Below are positions 31,282 through 41,429 of a stretch of 64,000 nt of DNA, piece by piece (within the stretch, counting starts at the first letter, position 1; each line of letters opens with the position of its first letter). The stretch lies in NCBI RefSeq assembly GCF_000246855.1, contig NC_016609.1, positions 8,258,744-8,322,743 on the forward strand, written 5' to 3'. Made by a program: the position numbers and the translations under genes. The notes under the pieces were generated by a model. It was not told the DNA's origin. It ran no database searches and worked only from the letters and a program-made list of their open reading frames with translations. The stretch comes from Niastella koreensis GR20-10. GTDB taxonomy: Bacteria > Bacteroidota > Bacteroidia > Chitinophagales > Chitinophagaceae.

Positions 31282-32479
31282 GCCAGAACAATTTCTTGCA
31301 TTTTCCGATACACTTTTTACTTACCATGGCGGGGTTTTGGATTATACCGATAATTTGGCCCTGCAATTACAGGCCGTTGGTAAACTAAAAACTGCGGTGG
31401 CGCCTGAAATAGGAGCGATCGACAGGCCATATTCAATCGAGGAATTCCCTATTCGTACACAACGAAAAAGTTCCAGGCTGGATAAATTCCCTCCCTTATC
31501 CAAGCTCATCACCTTATTTTATGTAATCAATTTATACCGGTCTGCTTACTTTGGAATGAAACGATTGTTAAAGAAGCACACGGGAGTTACCATACTTTTC
31601 ACTGAGTATTATTCTGAACATTTTGATGTTATATTGACTTGTGCACGTTGGCAAAAAGTCCCTTATGCCATTGTTTTTCATGGGCTCGATATTATTTGTG
31701 CCAGGCAGAAAATGTTTAAACATTTCAAAAAGAATTATGAAGGTGCGCGTTTTATAATTTATAATTCCGAAGCTACTAAACAGTTATGCAGAAGCCTGTT
31801 TAAGTTCAGCCACAAACAGGAGTTGATATTACATCCCGGCTTAAATGTATCGACCATTGAAGAAAATTGTAGGAACATATCGGCCGTTGCTCCTGCAACA
31901 GGGCAAAACCAGCGAAAGGTTGTTTTTACCACCATATCAAGGTTAGTAAAAAGAAAAGGCGTCGATCTTGCGATTAGAATGATAAAGGAGTTGAAAGATC
32001 GACACAGTGATATAGAACTTATTTATTATATTGCCGGGACAGGACTTGAGTCGGAATCGTTGAAACAGTTGATTCAGCAATTAGATGCAGGGCTGTATAT
32101 TAAAATGCTGGGTAATATTTCAGAAGAGGATAAGTATAAATTATTGCAACAATCCGATTTCTTTTTGATGCCTACACATAGTGCGGGTGATCTGGATTTT
32201 GAGGGATTTGGGATCAGCTTTATCGAAGCCTCTTTATTTGGAAATGTAGTGATTGGTGGAACACATGGAGGCGTAAAGGAAGCAGTGGTACATGACCATA
32301 CCGGCTACCTTTTTGATTTCGACAAAAAAGAATCTATTCACCTGGCAGTTAAAACAATTGAAAATTGTATTAATCAACCGGGTTTAATGGATAGTATAAA
32401 AAATCAGGGAATTGAATATGTGAGGAAGAATTATGACTGGAATAACCTGATAAAAAGATTTCTGGAATTTCGTAACTGA
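31250..32479 (+). CDS. Glycosyltransferase family 4
   Basis: 409 residues. An N-terminal GT-B domain beginning DTLFTYHGGVLDYTDNLALQL, then the GT4 domain with TTISRLVKRKGVDLAIRMI and the nucleotide-sugar-binding EGFGISFIEASLFG (E-x7-E). No membrane segment. It starts 32 bp inside the preceding glycosyltransferase gene, so translation is coupled. Confidence 0.88.
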   Translation: MKGKKRVNQSEPEQFLAFSDTLFTYHGGVLDYTDNLALQLQAVGKLKTAVAPEIGAIDRPYSIEEFPIRTQRKSSRLDKFPPLSKLITLFYVINLYRSAYFGMKRLLKKHTGVTILFTEYYSEHFDVILTCARWQKVPYAIVFHGLDIICARQKMFKHFKKNYEGARFIIYNSEATKQLCRSLFKFSHKQELILHPGLNVSTIEENCRNISAVAPATGQNQRKVVFTTISRLVKRKGVDLAIRMIKELKDRHSDIELIYYIAGTGLESESLKQLIQQLDAGLYIKMLGNISEEDKYKLLQQSDFFLMPTHSAGDLDFEGFGISFIEASLFGNVVIGGTHGGVKEAVVHDHTGYLFDFDKKESIHLAVKTIENCINQPGLMDSIKNQGIEYVRKNYDWNNLIKRFLEFRN

Positions 32480-32524
32480 TTTGAAGTATAGGTGTACCAT
32501 AAGTATACCTGCCCCCTTAAAACC

Positions 32525-33775
32525 ATGCTTAAGGTTAAACTGATAAGCTTACATCCCGGAAAGCAACACAATTTTGAGCAGGCTGCAGTACTGGCGGATT
32601 TGTACAAAAATGATTTTCGACATGTTACCAGTATTTATACCGGGCCGGCATTTATAAAAAGACTTCGCGCCATTTCTCCAAAGTATGCCAGGATGCTTGG
32701 AAAAAGAAGTTATCCCAAATTACCATCAAAGTATGTTTACTCATTACCGCATCCTGAGGTAATGAAAAAAATATATCAGTTACGCAGGAAGCCAGTTGAT
32801 TATTTTTATCTTAATGAGAGCTTTCAGGAAAAAGCTTTGAAACGTTTTTCCCCACCCGAGATCTGTATTTCATTTGATATGTCCTCCAATGTGCTGTTCA
32901 GGAATTGGAAAGGTAAATCAAAGCTGGTGCTCGATCTTACTATCGGAGTGCCACAATACCGGTTAAAAATCCAACATGGGGATCAATTTAACTGGAAGAT
33001 GCTAAATGACGTTGATCCCGTTTCTAAAAGAATGTTTGCCCAGTATGTAGAAGAAGTTAATCTGGCTGACATTATTTTGTGCGGAAGTGAATTTGTAAAG
33101 AATACGGTTAGTTGGTTAAATCCGGATAACGAATCCAAATGCAGAGTGCTTCCCTACGGCGTTGACCTGGAAGATTTCGGTAATCCCAATAAAGAATTTG
33201 TTGAGAAAAAAGATTTGCAGTTTGTATTTGTTGGTACAGTAGGGTGGCGTAAAGGAGCCGATGTTTTATTGAAAGCCTGGAAAAATTTTGTAGCGTTGCA
33301 TCCCGAATGTGAATTACATTTCTTTGGCGCAGTTGACAATCACATCGATTTGTCTGATATGCCAGCAAATGTGCATATGCATGGCATGGTGAACAGGGCG
33401 ATACTGGTTGAGCAATTGAAAAAGATGGATGTATTTGTTTTTCCTACTACATTCGAAGGAAGTTCTATAGCCGTTTTTCAGGCAATGGCAATGCAGCTGC
33501 CTGTAATTACTACAGCTAACAGCGGTACAGTCTTAAAACATGGTATTTCCTGTGAAATGATCGAAGTTGGAAATGTTTACGCCGTCACTAATGCCATGGA
33601 AAAATTATATGCTGATCTGGCTTACAGAAAAGCCATCGCACAACAGGCATATAGATTGAGTAATGATTATACCTGGCAACACTATAAAGACAGACTTTCT
33701 CAAATATTAAATGAGGACGAACTCATAGCGCCACGGAAAATGTCAGAAGAGCTGCAAGTATCCGTGGATTTGTAA
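32525..33775 (+). CDS. Glycosyltransferase family 4
   Basis: 416 residues from ATG 32525 (MLKVKLISLHPGKQH), preferred to 32492 because the added residues do not fit the family. GT-B protein with CGSEFVKNTVSWL, FVFVGTVGWRKGADVLLKAW and FPTTFEGSSIAVFQAMAMQLPVI (donor-binding E-x7-like block). The N-terminal third is poorly conserved with other GT4 enzymes. Confidence 0.86.
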   Translation: MLKVKLISLHPGKQHNFEQAAVLADLYKNDFRHVTSIYTGPAFIKRLRAISPKYARMLGKRSYPKLPSKYVYSLPHPEVMKKIYQLRRKPVDYFYLNESFQEKALKRFSPPEICISFDMSSNVLFRNWKGKSKLVLDLTIGVPQYRLKIQHGDQFNWKMLNDVDPVSKRMFAQYVEEVNLADIILCGSEFVKNTVSWLNPDNESKCRVLPYGVDLEDFGNPNKEFVEKKDLQFVFVGTVGWRKGADVLLKAWKNFVALHPECELHFFGAVDNHIDLSDMPANVHMHGMVNRAILVEQLKKMDVFVFPTTFEGSSIAVFQAMAMQLPVITTANSGTVLKHGISCEMIEVGNVYAVTNAMEKLYADLAYRKAIAQQAYRLSNDYTWQHYKDRLSQILNEDELIAPRKMSEELQVSVDL

Positions 33776-33820
33776 TTTTTATAAATTAATTAATAGAATA
33801 AGCTGAATTTTATTTAACCT

Positions 33821-34849
33821 GTGAAAAAACTGGTTCTATTCACATTTGACTATGAGTTGTTTCTTGGTAACAGAAGTGGCGCCGTTCAGGAGTGTATAAT
33901 AAAACCAACTTATAAACTACTCTCTTTACTTAATCAATACCAGTTTAAAGGTGTTTTCTTTGTTGACACAACTTATCTGATAAGTTTGAAAGCTGTGGCT
34001 GAGTTGTATCCAAAAGCTAAAGAAGATCAGGCTGCTATTTATGAACAATTGCGTAACATAATTCAGCAGGGGCACTATGTTTTCCCACATGTGCACGCTC
34101 ACTGGCTCGATGCTGAATATCTGCCAAATGAAAATGAATGGTCGTTGAAGGAATTGAGATATTATCAGTTTTCAGCTTTAGATCAGGAGCGGCAAATAAA
34201 ACTTTTTAATGAATCTGTTCAGCTGATTCAATCGATTGCAGATTCTGTAGTCAAAAATTACCGGATAGATTCTTATCGGGCAGGCGGATGGTCCATACAA
34301 CCATTCTCAAGTTTCAAACCCCATTTTTTAGAGCATGGAATTCACCATGAGTGGAGCGTGCTTCCCGGCAAGTATGTAACTTCAACGGCGCATTCGTTCG
34401 ACTTTAGAAAAGTACCAACTGAACAGCCCACGTACCATTTCAATGATGATGTTTGTAAAAGTGAAAAAAATGGAACTTTCAAAGAATGGACAATCTCCAC
34501 TTTGTCTTTAAGCCGTTTTGAAAAATGGATGAATTTTAAAGTGAATGGGTTGATCCAGCGTTTGATAAAAAAAGAAAAGCTAAAAGGATCGACAGTGTCG
34601 TCGAAAATTAAGGAAGAAGGAGATATTTATTGTGAAAGCAACGGATTGAGACTGATTGCTTCTTTTGAGGGATTAAATCCCTATAATTTAATGAAATACC
34701 AGGCCATGATTAAAAGGTCAACGTATTTTCATTTTATTTCACACCCTAAATTAATCACGGGGACAGAATTCCGAATGATAAATATATTATTCCGGTCTTT
34801 ATCAAAACAAAAGGGCCTGGAAACAGATTTTAGAAAAGTCAACTTTTAA
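33821..34849 (+). CDS. Polysaccharide deacetylase-like (NodB-fold) protein
   Basis: 342 residues from GTG 33821. NodB-type motifs in diverged form: LFTFDYELFLG at the N-terminus (motif 1, usually TFDDG), FPHVHAHW (motif 2, metal His pair) and YRAGGWSIQP (motif 3, RxPxG-like). It lies among glycosyltransferases, so it probably removes an acetyl group from a sugar of the repeat. Motif changes leave activity open. Confidence 0.72.
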   Translation: MKKLVLFTFDYELFLGNRSGAVQECIIKPTYKLLSLLNQYQFKGVFFVDTTYLISLKAVAELYPKAKEDQAAIYEQLRNIIQQGHYVFPHVHAHWLDAEYLPNENEWSLKELRYYQFSALDQERQIKLFNESVQLIQSIADSVVKNYRIDSYRAGGWSIQPFSSFKPHFLEHGIHHEWSVLPGKYVTSTAHSFDFRKVPTEQPTYHFNDDVCKSEKNGTFKEWTISTLSLSRFEKWMNFKVNGLIQRLIKKEKLKGSTVSSKIKEEGDIYCESNGLRLIASFEGLNPYNLMKYQAMIKRSTYFHFISHPKLITGTEFRMINILFRSLSKQKGLETDFRKVNF

Positions 34850-36181
34850 ATGATCAATATCCTATTTATTGCATTCGAGTTTCCGCCATTGAACAGAGGC
34901 GGAGTGCACCGGCCGTTGGCATTTGTAAGATACCTGCCTGAAAATGGTATCAATCCAATAGTTATTACGCTTGATAATGCCTGTTATAAGGACGTTTTTG
35001 ATACTTATGGATACGATGAAGGTTTGGGGAAAGAAGTGATCAGCAGAACTACTATGGTGCCTGTGCCTGCAGATAAAGTTCCCCCGTATACCAGGATAAA
35101 ACAATTTACTTCGATCTATTTTTCCATTCATGGAAATGAAACAAAATACTGGGAACAGCATTTTTACAAGGCAGTTGAAAAAGCAATAGCTGCCCACAAG
35201 CCCAAAGCTATTTTTGCAACTGTACCTCCGTTCAGCCTGTTACCATTGGTTGACAAAATTTCAAAGAAATACAAGATACCGATGCTTCTCGATTTTCGGG
35301 ATGCATGGTCGCAATGGCGAACGCTGCCATATGGCACTATCATGCATTACTGGCGTACGCTTCAGTTTGAAAAGAAGTACCTGGAAAATGCCCAGGCAAT
35401 TTTGGCTACCTCAAAACAAACGCTTGATGATTTTAAAAGGCTACATCCACAGGTGCCGGCAAATAAATTTCATTACATACCAAATGGGTATAATGGCGCG
35501 TTGCAAACCTGGCAGCCTGTTGTGCCGGGTAAAGATGAATGGACCATTGGCTATGTAGGCAGCTTTTATTTCACGCCGGACGCAAGAGAGCAAATGTTGA
35601 AGCCCTGGTATAAGAAGAGAGGGCATCGCATGCTGCAATACATTCCTCAAAAGCAGGATTGGCAATACCGCTCACCTTACTTCTTTTTTCAGGCGCTGCA
35701 ACAATTAAATACAGAAAATCCTGATCTCGGGAAAAAGATAAAAGTGAAGTTTGCCGGAAAAAAGCCCGGCTGGTTAATCGAAATGATCAGGAGTTTCGGC
35801 CTGGAACAACAGGTAACTTTAATTGGAGAAGTTTCACATGAAGAGTCATTGCGTTTTCAGCAGCAGTGTGATGCTTTGTTGATAACCTCTGCCAAACAAT
35901 TGGGTGGCCGGGATTATAGCATTGCCGGGAAAACTTTTGAGTACCTGCAAATGCAGCGGCCGATAATAGCGTTTGTATGTGACGGTGCACAGAAAGACCT
36001 GTTATCAGATGCAGGTACTGCGTTGATCTGTGACCCCGATCAATCGGCAGAAGCGGTGAAACAAATGCGACAATTATTTGAAGGAAAGCTGTTATTGCAG
36101 CCCGATTATAAATTTTTAAAAAGCCTTTCAAGAGAAACATTAACTGCCCAACTGGCAAATGTGATCAGAAATATTAGCTAA
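34850..36181 (+). CDS. Glycosyltransferase family 4, long N-domain
   Basis: 443 residues starting at the base after the deacetylase stop. INILFIAFEFPPLNRGGVHRPLAFVRYL opens the acceptor domain; the C-terminal half has TIGYVGSFYFTPDAREQML and DYSIAGKTFEYLQMQRPIIAF instead of the usual E-x7-E block, the pattern of GT4-like enzymes that use a modified donor site. Confidence 0.83.
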   Translation: MINILFIAFEFPPLNRGGVHRPLAFVRYLPENGINPIVITLDNACYKDVFDTYGYDEGLGKEVISRTTMVPVPADKVPPYTRIKQFTSIYFSIHGNETKYWEQHFYKAVEKAIAAHKPKAIFATVPPFSLLPLVDKISKKYKIPMLLDFRDAWSQWRTLPYGTIMHYWRTLQFEKKYLENAQAILATSKQTLDDFKRLHPQVPANKFHYIPNGYNGALQTWQPVVPGKDEWTIGYVGSFYFTPDAREQMLKPWYKKRGHRMLQYIPQKQDWQYRSPYFFFQALQQLNTENPDLGKKIKVKFAGKKPGWLIEMIRSFGLEQQVTLIGEVSHEESLRFQQQCDALLITSAKQLGGRDYSIAGKTFEYLQMQRPIIAFVCDGAQKDLLSDAGTALICDPDQSAEAVKQMRQLFEGKLLLQPDYKFLKSLSRETLTAQLANVIRNIS

Positions 36182-36187
36182 TAAACT

Positions 36188-37291
36188 ATGAAGAAGATTT
36201 TACTGGTAGCTGGAACAAGGCCAAATTTCATAAAACTCGCGCCCTTATATCATCGTATTATTTCCGAAGCAACTGAGTATCGCCCCTACATTTGCCATAC
36301 AGGGCAGCATTTTGATTTCAATATGTCAGATGTTTTCTGGCAAAATCTTGAATTACCAGCTCCTGATTTTCAGTTAGGCGTTAAAGGGAGCGGTGTTGCA
36401 GATACCATTGGAAAAACAATTTTAGGCATTAATGAGGTAGTTCAACAACATAAGTTCGATCTGGTGATCGTATTTGGAGATGTAAATGCCACTGCTGCCG
36501 GGGCCATAGTGGGCGCCCAGTCACGCGTTCCGGTTATGCACGTAGAAGCAGGGTTGCGCAGCTTTGATAGAGATATGCCTGAAGAGATCAACCGTATTAT
36601 AACCGATCATGTAAGTGATTACCTGATGGTATCTGAGCCAAGCGGTATTAAAAACCTGCAGCGGGAAGGATTTGCAGAGAATAAAGTCATAATGGTTGGA
36701 AATATTATGATTGAATGCCTGTTACGCACCCGGCAACTTTGGGAGCATATAAGTTTGCCCCATGCGATTGATGCTGTTTATAAAAATCACCCTGTTGTTG
36801 CCACGTTCCACCGCCCTGAAAACGTAGACAATAAAGATAATCTGAACCGTGTTGCAGAGATATTAACGTCTTTTGCTGCAACAGAAACTGTAATATTTCC
36901 GGTTCATCCAAGAACACGTGCCAAACTGCAGGAGAGCGGGTTACTGGAAAAACTGCAGAAAGAATCGAACCTGTTACTCACCGAGCCGCTTAGTTATTTT
37001 GAGTTTTTAAAGCTGGTGTCAAATGCAAAAATGGTCATTACCGATTCAGGAGGGGTTCAGGAAGAAACAAGTTTTTTAAATATCCCTTGTATAACCTTTA
37101 GAAAAAACACAGAGCGGCCGGTTACTGTAGAGCTTGGAACTAATTTGATGATGGACTTATGGAATAAAACTTATTCCACCCAAATAGAGCAGCACAGAAA
37201 TCATATTATGGGAAGAGAGAGAGTTAGTATACCCTTATGGGATGAAGAAGTAAGTAAACGCATAGTTAATACTATTAAAAGAGTAATTTAA
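36188..37291 (+). CDS. UDP-N-acetylglucosamine 2-epimerase family (WecB/CapG/FnlC-like)
   Basis: 367 residues, the standard family length. KKILLVAGTRPNFIKLAPL, HTGQHFDFNMSD, HVEAGLRSFDRDMPEE, HRPENVDNK and TDSGGVQEETSFLNIP are the WecB family blocks. In this cluster it most likely makes the C2 epimerisation that ends UDP-L-FucNAc synthesis, together with the genes at 28507 and 29496; simple ManNAc formation is the alternative. Confidence 0.92.
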   Translation: MKKILLVAGTRPNFIKLAPLYHRIISEATEYRPYICHTGQHFDFNMSDVFWQNLELPAPDFQLGVKGSGVADTIGKTILGINEVVQQHKFDLVIVFGDVNATAAGAIVGAQSRVPVMHVEAGLRSFDRDMPEEINRIITDHVSDYLMVSEPSGIKNLQREGFAENKVIMVGNIMIECLLRTRQLWEHISLPHAIDAVYKNHPVVATFHRPENVDNKDNLNRVAEILTSFAATETVIFPVHPRTRAKLQESGLLEKLQKESNLLLTEPLSYFEFLKLVSNAKMVITDSGGVQEETSFLNIPCITFRKNTERPVTVELGTNLMMDLWNKTYSTQIEQHRNHIMGRERVSIPLWDEEVSKRIVNTIKRVI

Positions 37292-37296
37292 TTGTT

Positions 37297-38061
37297 ATGA
37301 ATACTTTAAAGGACCGGCTAAAAAGCATCTCCCCATTATATAACTTATATCTATATTTTTTTAATCGTAATCACTACCTGCATTTGAAAAGGGAAAGGGA
37401 TTTTGTTAAAACAATTGTCAGTAAAGATTCATTGGTTTATGACATTGGTGCTAACATGGGTAATAAAACGCAACTTTTCAGAAGCCTGGGTGCAAACGTA
37501 ATAACCATAGAGCCAGATTCTACCAATTATGCTTTGTTGGTGAACCGGTTTGGTAACGATAAGAATGTTAAAGTTCTGCAATATGCAATCAGCGATTCAA
37601 TCGGCGTTACCAATTTTTATATGGACGAGCCAGGATCGGCTTATAATACGTTAAGTGTTAAATGGAAGGAATCCCTTGAAGATTCATCTGTAAACAGATG
37701 GAAAACGATAAGGAAATTTGATAATGTAGTAGAAGTAAAAACCGTAACAATCGATTATTTAATAAAGGAATATGGAGTTCCTAAATACATTAAAATAGAT
37801 GTGGAAGGGCACGAGCTTCCATGCATAAAAGGGTTATCAAGTAATATTGAAGTTATATCGTTTGAGGCAAATCTGCCGGAATTTAAAAGCGAAACCCTGA
37901 ATATCATTACCTGCTTGAGAGATATCAATAAAAATGTAAAATTTAATTACCAGAGGGATGATGAAAGCTTTGAACTATCTAAACATATTTCGTACGATGA
38001 GTTTTATAAGCTTTTAGAGTCTACGGATATCAGGTATATGGAAGTTTATTCATTCATGTAA
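37297..38061 (+). CDS. FkbM-family methyltransferase
   Basis: 254 residues. VYDIGANMGNKTQLFRSLGANVITIEPDS is the FkbM SAM-binding block and KYIKIDVEGHELPCIKGL the conserved FkbM C-terminal block. O-methylates a sugar hydroxyl; third methyltransferase of the cluster. Five bases after the epimerase gene. Confidence 0.88.
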   Translation: MNTLKDRLKSISPLYNLYLYFFNRNHYLHLKRERDFVKTIVSKDSLVYDIGANMGNKTQLFRSLGANVITIEPDSTNYALLVNRFGNDKNVKVLQYAISDSIGVTNFYMDEPGSAYNTLSVKWKESLEDSSVNRWKTIRKFDNVVEVKTVTIDYLIKEYGVPKYIKIDVEGHELPCIKGLSSNIEVISFEANLPEFKSETLNIITCLRDINKNVKFNYQRDDESFELSKHISYDEFYKLLESTDIRYMEVYSFM

Positions 38062-38088
38062 AAGGGAGCCCTTTAACTGAGATATAGA

Positions 38089-39210
38089 ATGAGAAGAAAG
38101 GCAATATTTTTAACGCATCCGCAATTACTTCGTTCTGAAATTACCGGCGGGGTGCAGTTGTGCTCACAGGAATTTCATCACATAATTGAGAATATAAGCG
38201 AATTATCCCTGGCAGATTATTATGTGCCATATACCCGGAATATTATGCAACGGGTGATGATGAAGCTGGGCATGGAAAATTATTCGATGTATGATGTAAA
38301 GAAAGATGCGCCAGCCCTGCTGTCCTATGTGGAAAAGGAGAATATCGAAATAGTATTTCTTAACATGGCTTCCGTTGTACGATATGCAAAGCCATTGAAA
38401 GAAAGATTTGGTGACAAGGTAAAAGTGATTATGTTATCGCATGGCAATCACTCCGGCGATTTCCTGCATCTTATAACCAAACCTTTGACAAAGCAGTCTG
38501 CTCTAAGAAGGACTTTAAATAAGATACGGTTAGGATGGTTGATAGCAACAGAAGCTATTCATCGAGTATCTTATCTAGATGGTGTGGTTACATTATCCGA
38601 GACTGAAAAGCAGATTGAAAACTGGTTTGGCGGCAAACGGGTTGAATTTCTTCCAAGAAGGCTGTATGCCGATTTTCTGCCTTATACACCCGTTGCAGGG
38701 AGAGTAGGCTTTGTAGGCCGCCTCGATCATCCACCAAATTTGCAAGGTGTTTCTATTTTATTTGATGCCTTACAGAAAATGGACCATAGCAAACTGGAGA
38801 TCAGGATTGTGGGCGCGCCGGATAATTATGGCCAGCAATTGCAGAGTAAATATCCATTTATAAAATACCTGGGTGAATTACCGGATAAAACACTCGAAGA
38901 AGAGATTAAAACCTGGGCGGTATTGTTGAATCCTGTTTGGTGGTATTCAACAGGTGCTTCTACCAAACTGGCCCGTGCTATTAGCTGGGGAGTACCTATT
39001 ATTTCAACAACTGCCGGTATGAGGGGTTATGAATGGAAACAAGGCTCGTTAATTGTTGCTGATACTCCCGAAGAAATGGCCCGCCAATTGATCATCAATG
39101 CCCCTGATCCTGAAAAAGTACAACACTGGGCTGCACAAACCCGGATTATTGCAAACAATGGACCGGAAGTCGAAAGCCTGGGCAATCAGATCAGATCATT
39201 ATACAAATAA
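38089..39210 (+). CDS. Glycosyltransferase family 4
   Basis: 373 residues, GT-B fold. RVGFVGRLDHPPNLQGVSILF and LLNPVWWYSTGASTKLARAISWGVPII, the latter of the Glyco_trans_1_4 type found in polysaccharide clusters. N-terminal KAIFLTHPQLLRSEITGGVQLCS. Confidence 0.85.
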   Translation: MRRKAIFLTHPQLLRSEITGGVQLCSQEFHHIIENISELSLADYYVPYTRNIMQRVMMKLGMENYSMYDVKKDAPALLSYVEKENIEIVFLNMASVVRYAKPLKERFGDKVKVIMLSHGNHSGDFLHLITKPLTKQSALRRTLNKIRLGWLIATEAIHRVSYLDGVVTLSETEKQIENWFGGKRVEFLPRRLYADFLPYTPVAGRVGFVGRLDHPPNLQGVSILFDALQKMDHSKLEIRIVGAPDNYGQQLQSKYPFIKYLGELPDKTLEEEIKTWAVLLNPVWWYSTGASTKLARAISWGVPIISTTAGMRGYEWKQGSLIVADTPEEMARQLIINAPDPEKVQHWAAQTRIIANNGPEVESLGNQIRSLYK

Positions 39211-39214
39211 TACA

Positions 39215-40462
39215 GTGGCAACGATTTTTATACCTGCACCACATTTTCCACCATCTGCCATGCCCCCGTCACAACGGGTACGCCTGTTAGTAAGGCATTT
39301 ACATACCCTGGGTTGGAAGCCCGTTATTTTTACAGTTGACCATTATTACCGGGAAGAACTGGCCGACCCATGGATGCTGGATATCACAGGTGATCAGTTT
39401 GAAAAAGTGGAAGTGGGTTGTTTAGATCAACGTAAAACCAGGAAATTTAAGATTGGTGACCTGGGTATTCGAATGTTCTTCCATTTGTTCTTTTCATTGC
39501 TGAAACATGCACGGAAAAGGAAACCAGCGCTGATTTTATACCCGGTACCACCATGGTACATAATGGTAATGGCGCCGTTTATTAAATGGTTCAGTGGTGT
39601 GCCTTATGCCATTGATTATATCGATCCTTGGATCTTTAAAGTGCCGGAGAATGATAGAAAGGCAAAAATGAGCCAGTGGGTGGCGAGAACGTTGGAAGGA
39701 TTTGTGGTCAAAAGAAGCAGCGCCATCTTTGCCGTATCACAAGGCATCCTGAATGATTTGATAAGCAGATATCCTGTTGTAAAGTCAATACCATTGGTGC
39801 CTGTGCCTTATGGTGTTGAACCAACTGATTTTCTTACAATAAAAGTAAGCAGGCCTGAAAATGAAAAGGTGATCTTAAGGTATACCGGCGCGGTATCTTC
39901 TGCGATGCTGCCGGTAGCAGATGCCCTTTTCAAGGCTTTACGGCTGGTGAACCAACAGATACCGTTGCAGGTTGAATTTACGGGCACCAGTTATGCAGGC
40001 ATTGGGCTGGCCCAGCCAGTTCTGGAACCGCTGATCATTGAGAATGATGTACAATCCTTTGTTACCGAAAACCCCAACAGGGTAGGCTACCGGACAGCAC
40101 TGGAACTGAGTATGGGCGCCGATATGCAGTTGCTGATGGGAGATACCACGCAGTACTATGCCGCTTCAAAGTTAATGGGCATGGTTGCATCGGGCCGGCC
40201 GTTTTTTGCATTCGTTCACAAAGGATCATTTCCGTCTACATTTCTTGATTCTTTGAATTTTGCTGGTAAAGTGGATTTTATCGCCAGTGAACTCAATGAC
40301 GAAAAAACGATCCGGGAGCTGGCAGATAGTTTATTGAATGCCATTCGCAGGAGACATGAGTTTAATCCAATTGACATCAATAATTCCTCATTGAATCAGC
40401 ATACCGCTTTTGCAATGGCTCAAACATTTTCAAATACACTTCAAAAAATAGTTCATGAATAA
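39215..40462 (+). CDS. Glycosyltransferase, GT4-like
   Basis: 415 residues from GTG 39215 (VATIFIPAPHFPPSAMPPSQRVRLL), four bases after the previous stop; upstream in-frame ATGs lie inside the previous gene. The N-domain has YAIDYIDPWIF and SSAIFAVSQGILNDLI, while the C-domain is diverged (YAASKLMGMVASGRPFFAF instead of E-x7-E). Overlaps the following epimerase gene by 8 bp. Confidence 0.8.
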   Translation: MATIFIPAPHFPPSAMPPSQRVRLLVRHLHTLGWKPVIFTVDHYYREELADPWMLDITGDQFEKVEVGCLDQRKTRKFKIGDLGIRMFFHLFFSLLKHARKRKPALILYPVPPWYIMVMAPFIKWFSGVPYAIDYIDPWIFKVPENDRKAKMSQWVARTLEGFVVKRSSAIFAVSQGILNDLISRYPVVKSIPLVPVPYGVEPTDFLTIKVSRPENEKVILRYTGAVSSAMLPVADALFKALRLVNQQIPLQVEFTGTSYAGIGLAQPVLEPLIIENDVQSFVTENPNRVGYRTALELSMGADMQLLMGDTTQYYAASKLMGMVASGRPFFAFVHKGSFPSTFLDSLNFAGKVDFIASELNDEKTIRELADSLLNAIRRRHEFNPIDINNSSLNQHTAFAMAQTFSNTLQKIVHE

Positions 40463-41429
40463 AAAGCATCTGGATAGTATAAAGGGAAAGAAGGTTTTGG
40501 TAACTGGTGGATTGGGTTTTGTTGGTCACAATCTTGTGAAGGCTCTGGTTAATGAGTATGAATGTAATGTAGTAGTAGTAGATGATTGCACAAACAGTAG
40601 TGAGGCAGCCATTGCTTCGGTACGCGACAAAGTAACTTTTCACAAGGTAAGTGTATTAGACTCGGAGCGTTTCTTTCCGCTGCTCACTGATGTAAACTAT
40701 ATCTTTCATCTTGCCTGCATCCAGATAGCAGCTTCAGGTTCATCGCCATTGCAGGATATGCAGGTAAATGCCCAAAGCACATTACAATTACTGGAGCACT
40801 TACGTCACAACAAACATCCTAAGCTGGAAAGATTTATATATACTTCTTCCTGCTCAGTATATGGCAGTTCTTCCCGTTTGCCGGTTGATGAAAACAGCGC
40901 TACCCGGGTTTTAAGTAATTATGCGGCTACAAAATTATTAGGCGAACAATACGCTTTGATCTACAACCGCAATTACGATATTCCTGTTTCCGTTGTACGT
41001 TATTCCAATGTATATGGTTATGGACAATCGCCCCGTAACCCCTATTGCGGGGTCTTAGGAAAGTTTGTACATAACTCATTGACCAATCAACCGCTTTCGG
41101 TTTTTGGCGATGGGGAGCAAACCCGTGATTATACGTTCATTACCGATGCCGTTGATGCTACCGTTTTAGCCGCCGTACATCCTATGGCGTATGGTGATGT
41201 ATTTAACATTGGTACAAGTGTTGAAACTTCGGTGAATAAACTGGTGCACCTGATTACTCAATATGTATCTGGTTGTGAAGTTAGAAACGTACCTGAAAGA
41301 GATATAGATAATATCCGCCGCCGGATGATCGATATCGAAAAAATACACCAGCGTTTGGGTTGGGCTCCTAAAGTAGGTATACAAAAGGGTATTGAACTTA
41401 CAATAGACTGGTATAAGACTACAATATAA
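40455..41429 (+). CDS. NAD-dependent nucleotide-sugar epimerase (GalE/WbpP-like SDR)
   Basis: 324 residues. KVLVTGGLGFVGHNLVKAL, YTSSCSVYGSS, YAATKLLGEQYALIYN (Tyr-x3-Lys) and VYGYGQSPRNPYCGVLGKFV place it with UDP-hexose 4-epimerase-like SDRs. It shares its final base with the start of the aldo/keto reductase gene, with which it may act on a shared intermediate. Confidence 0.87.
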   Translation: MNKKHLDSIKGKKVLVTGGLGFVGHNLVKALVNEYECNVVVVDDCTNSSEAAIASVRDKVTFHKVSVLDSERFFPLLTDVNYIFHLACIQIAASGSSPLQDMQVNAQSTLQLLEHLRHNKHPKLERFIYTSSCSVYGSSSRLPVDENSATRVLSNYAATKLLGEQYALIYNRNYDIPVSVVRYSNVYGYGQSPRNPYCGVLGKFVHNSLTNQPLSVFGDGEQTRDYTFITDAVDATVLAAVHPMAYGDVFNIGTSVETSVNKLVHLITQYVSGCEVRNVPERDIDNIRRRMIDIEKIHQRLGWAPKVGIQKGIELTIDWYKTTI

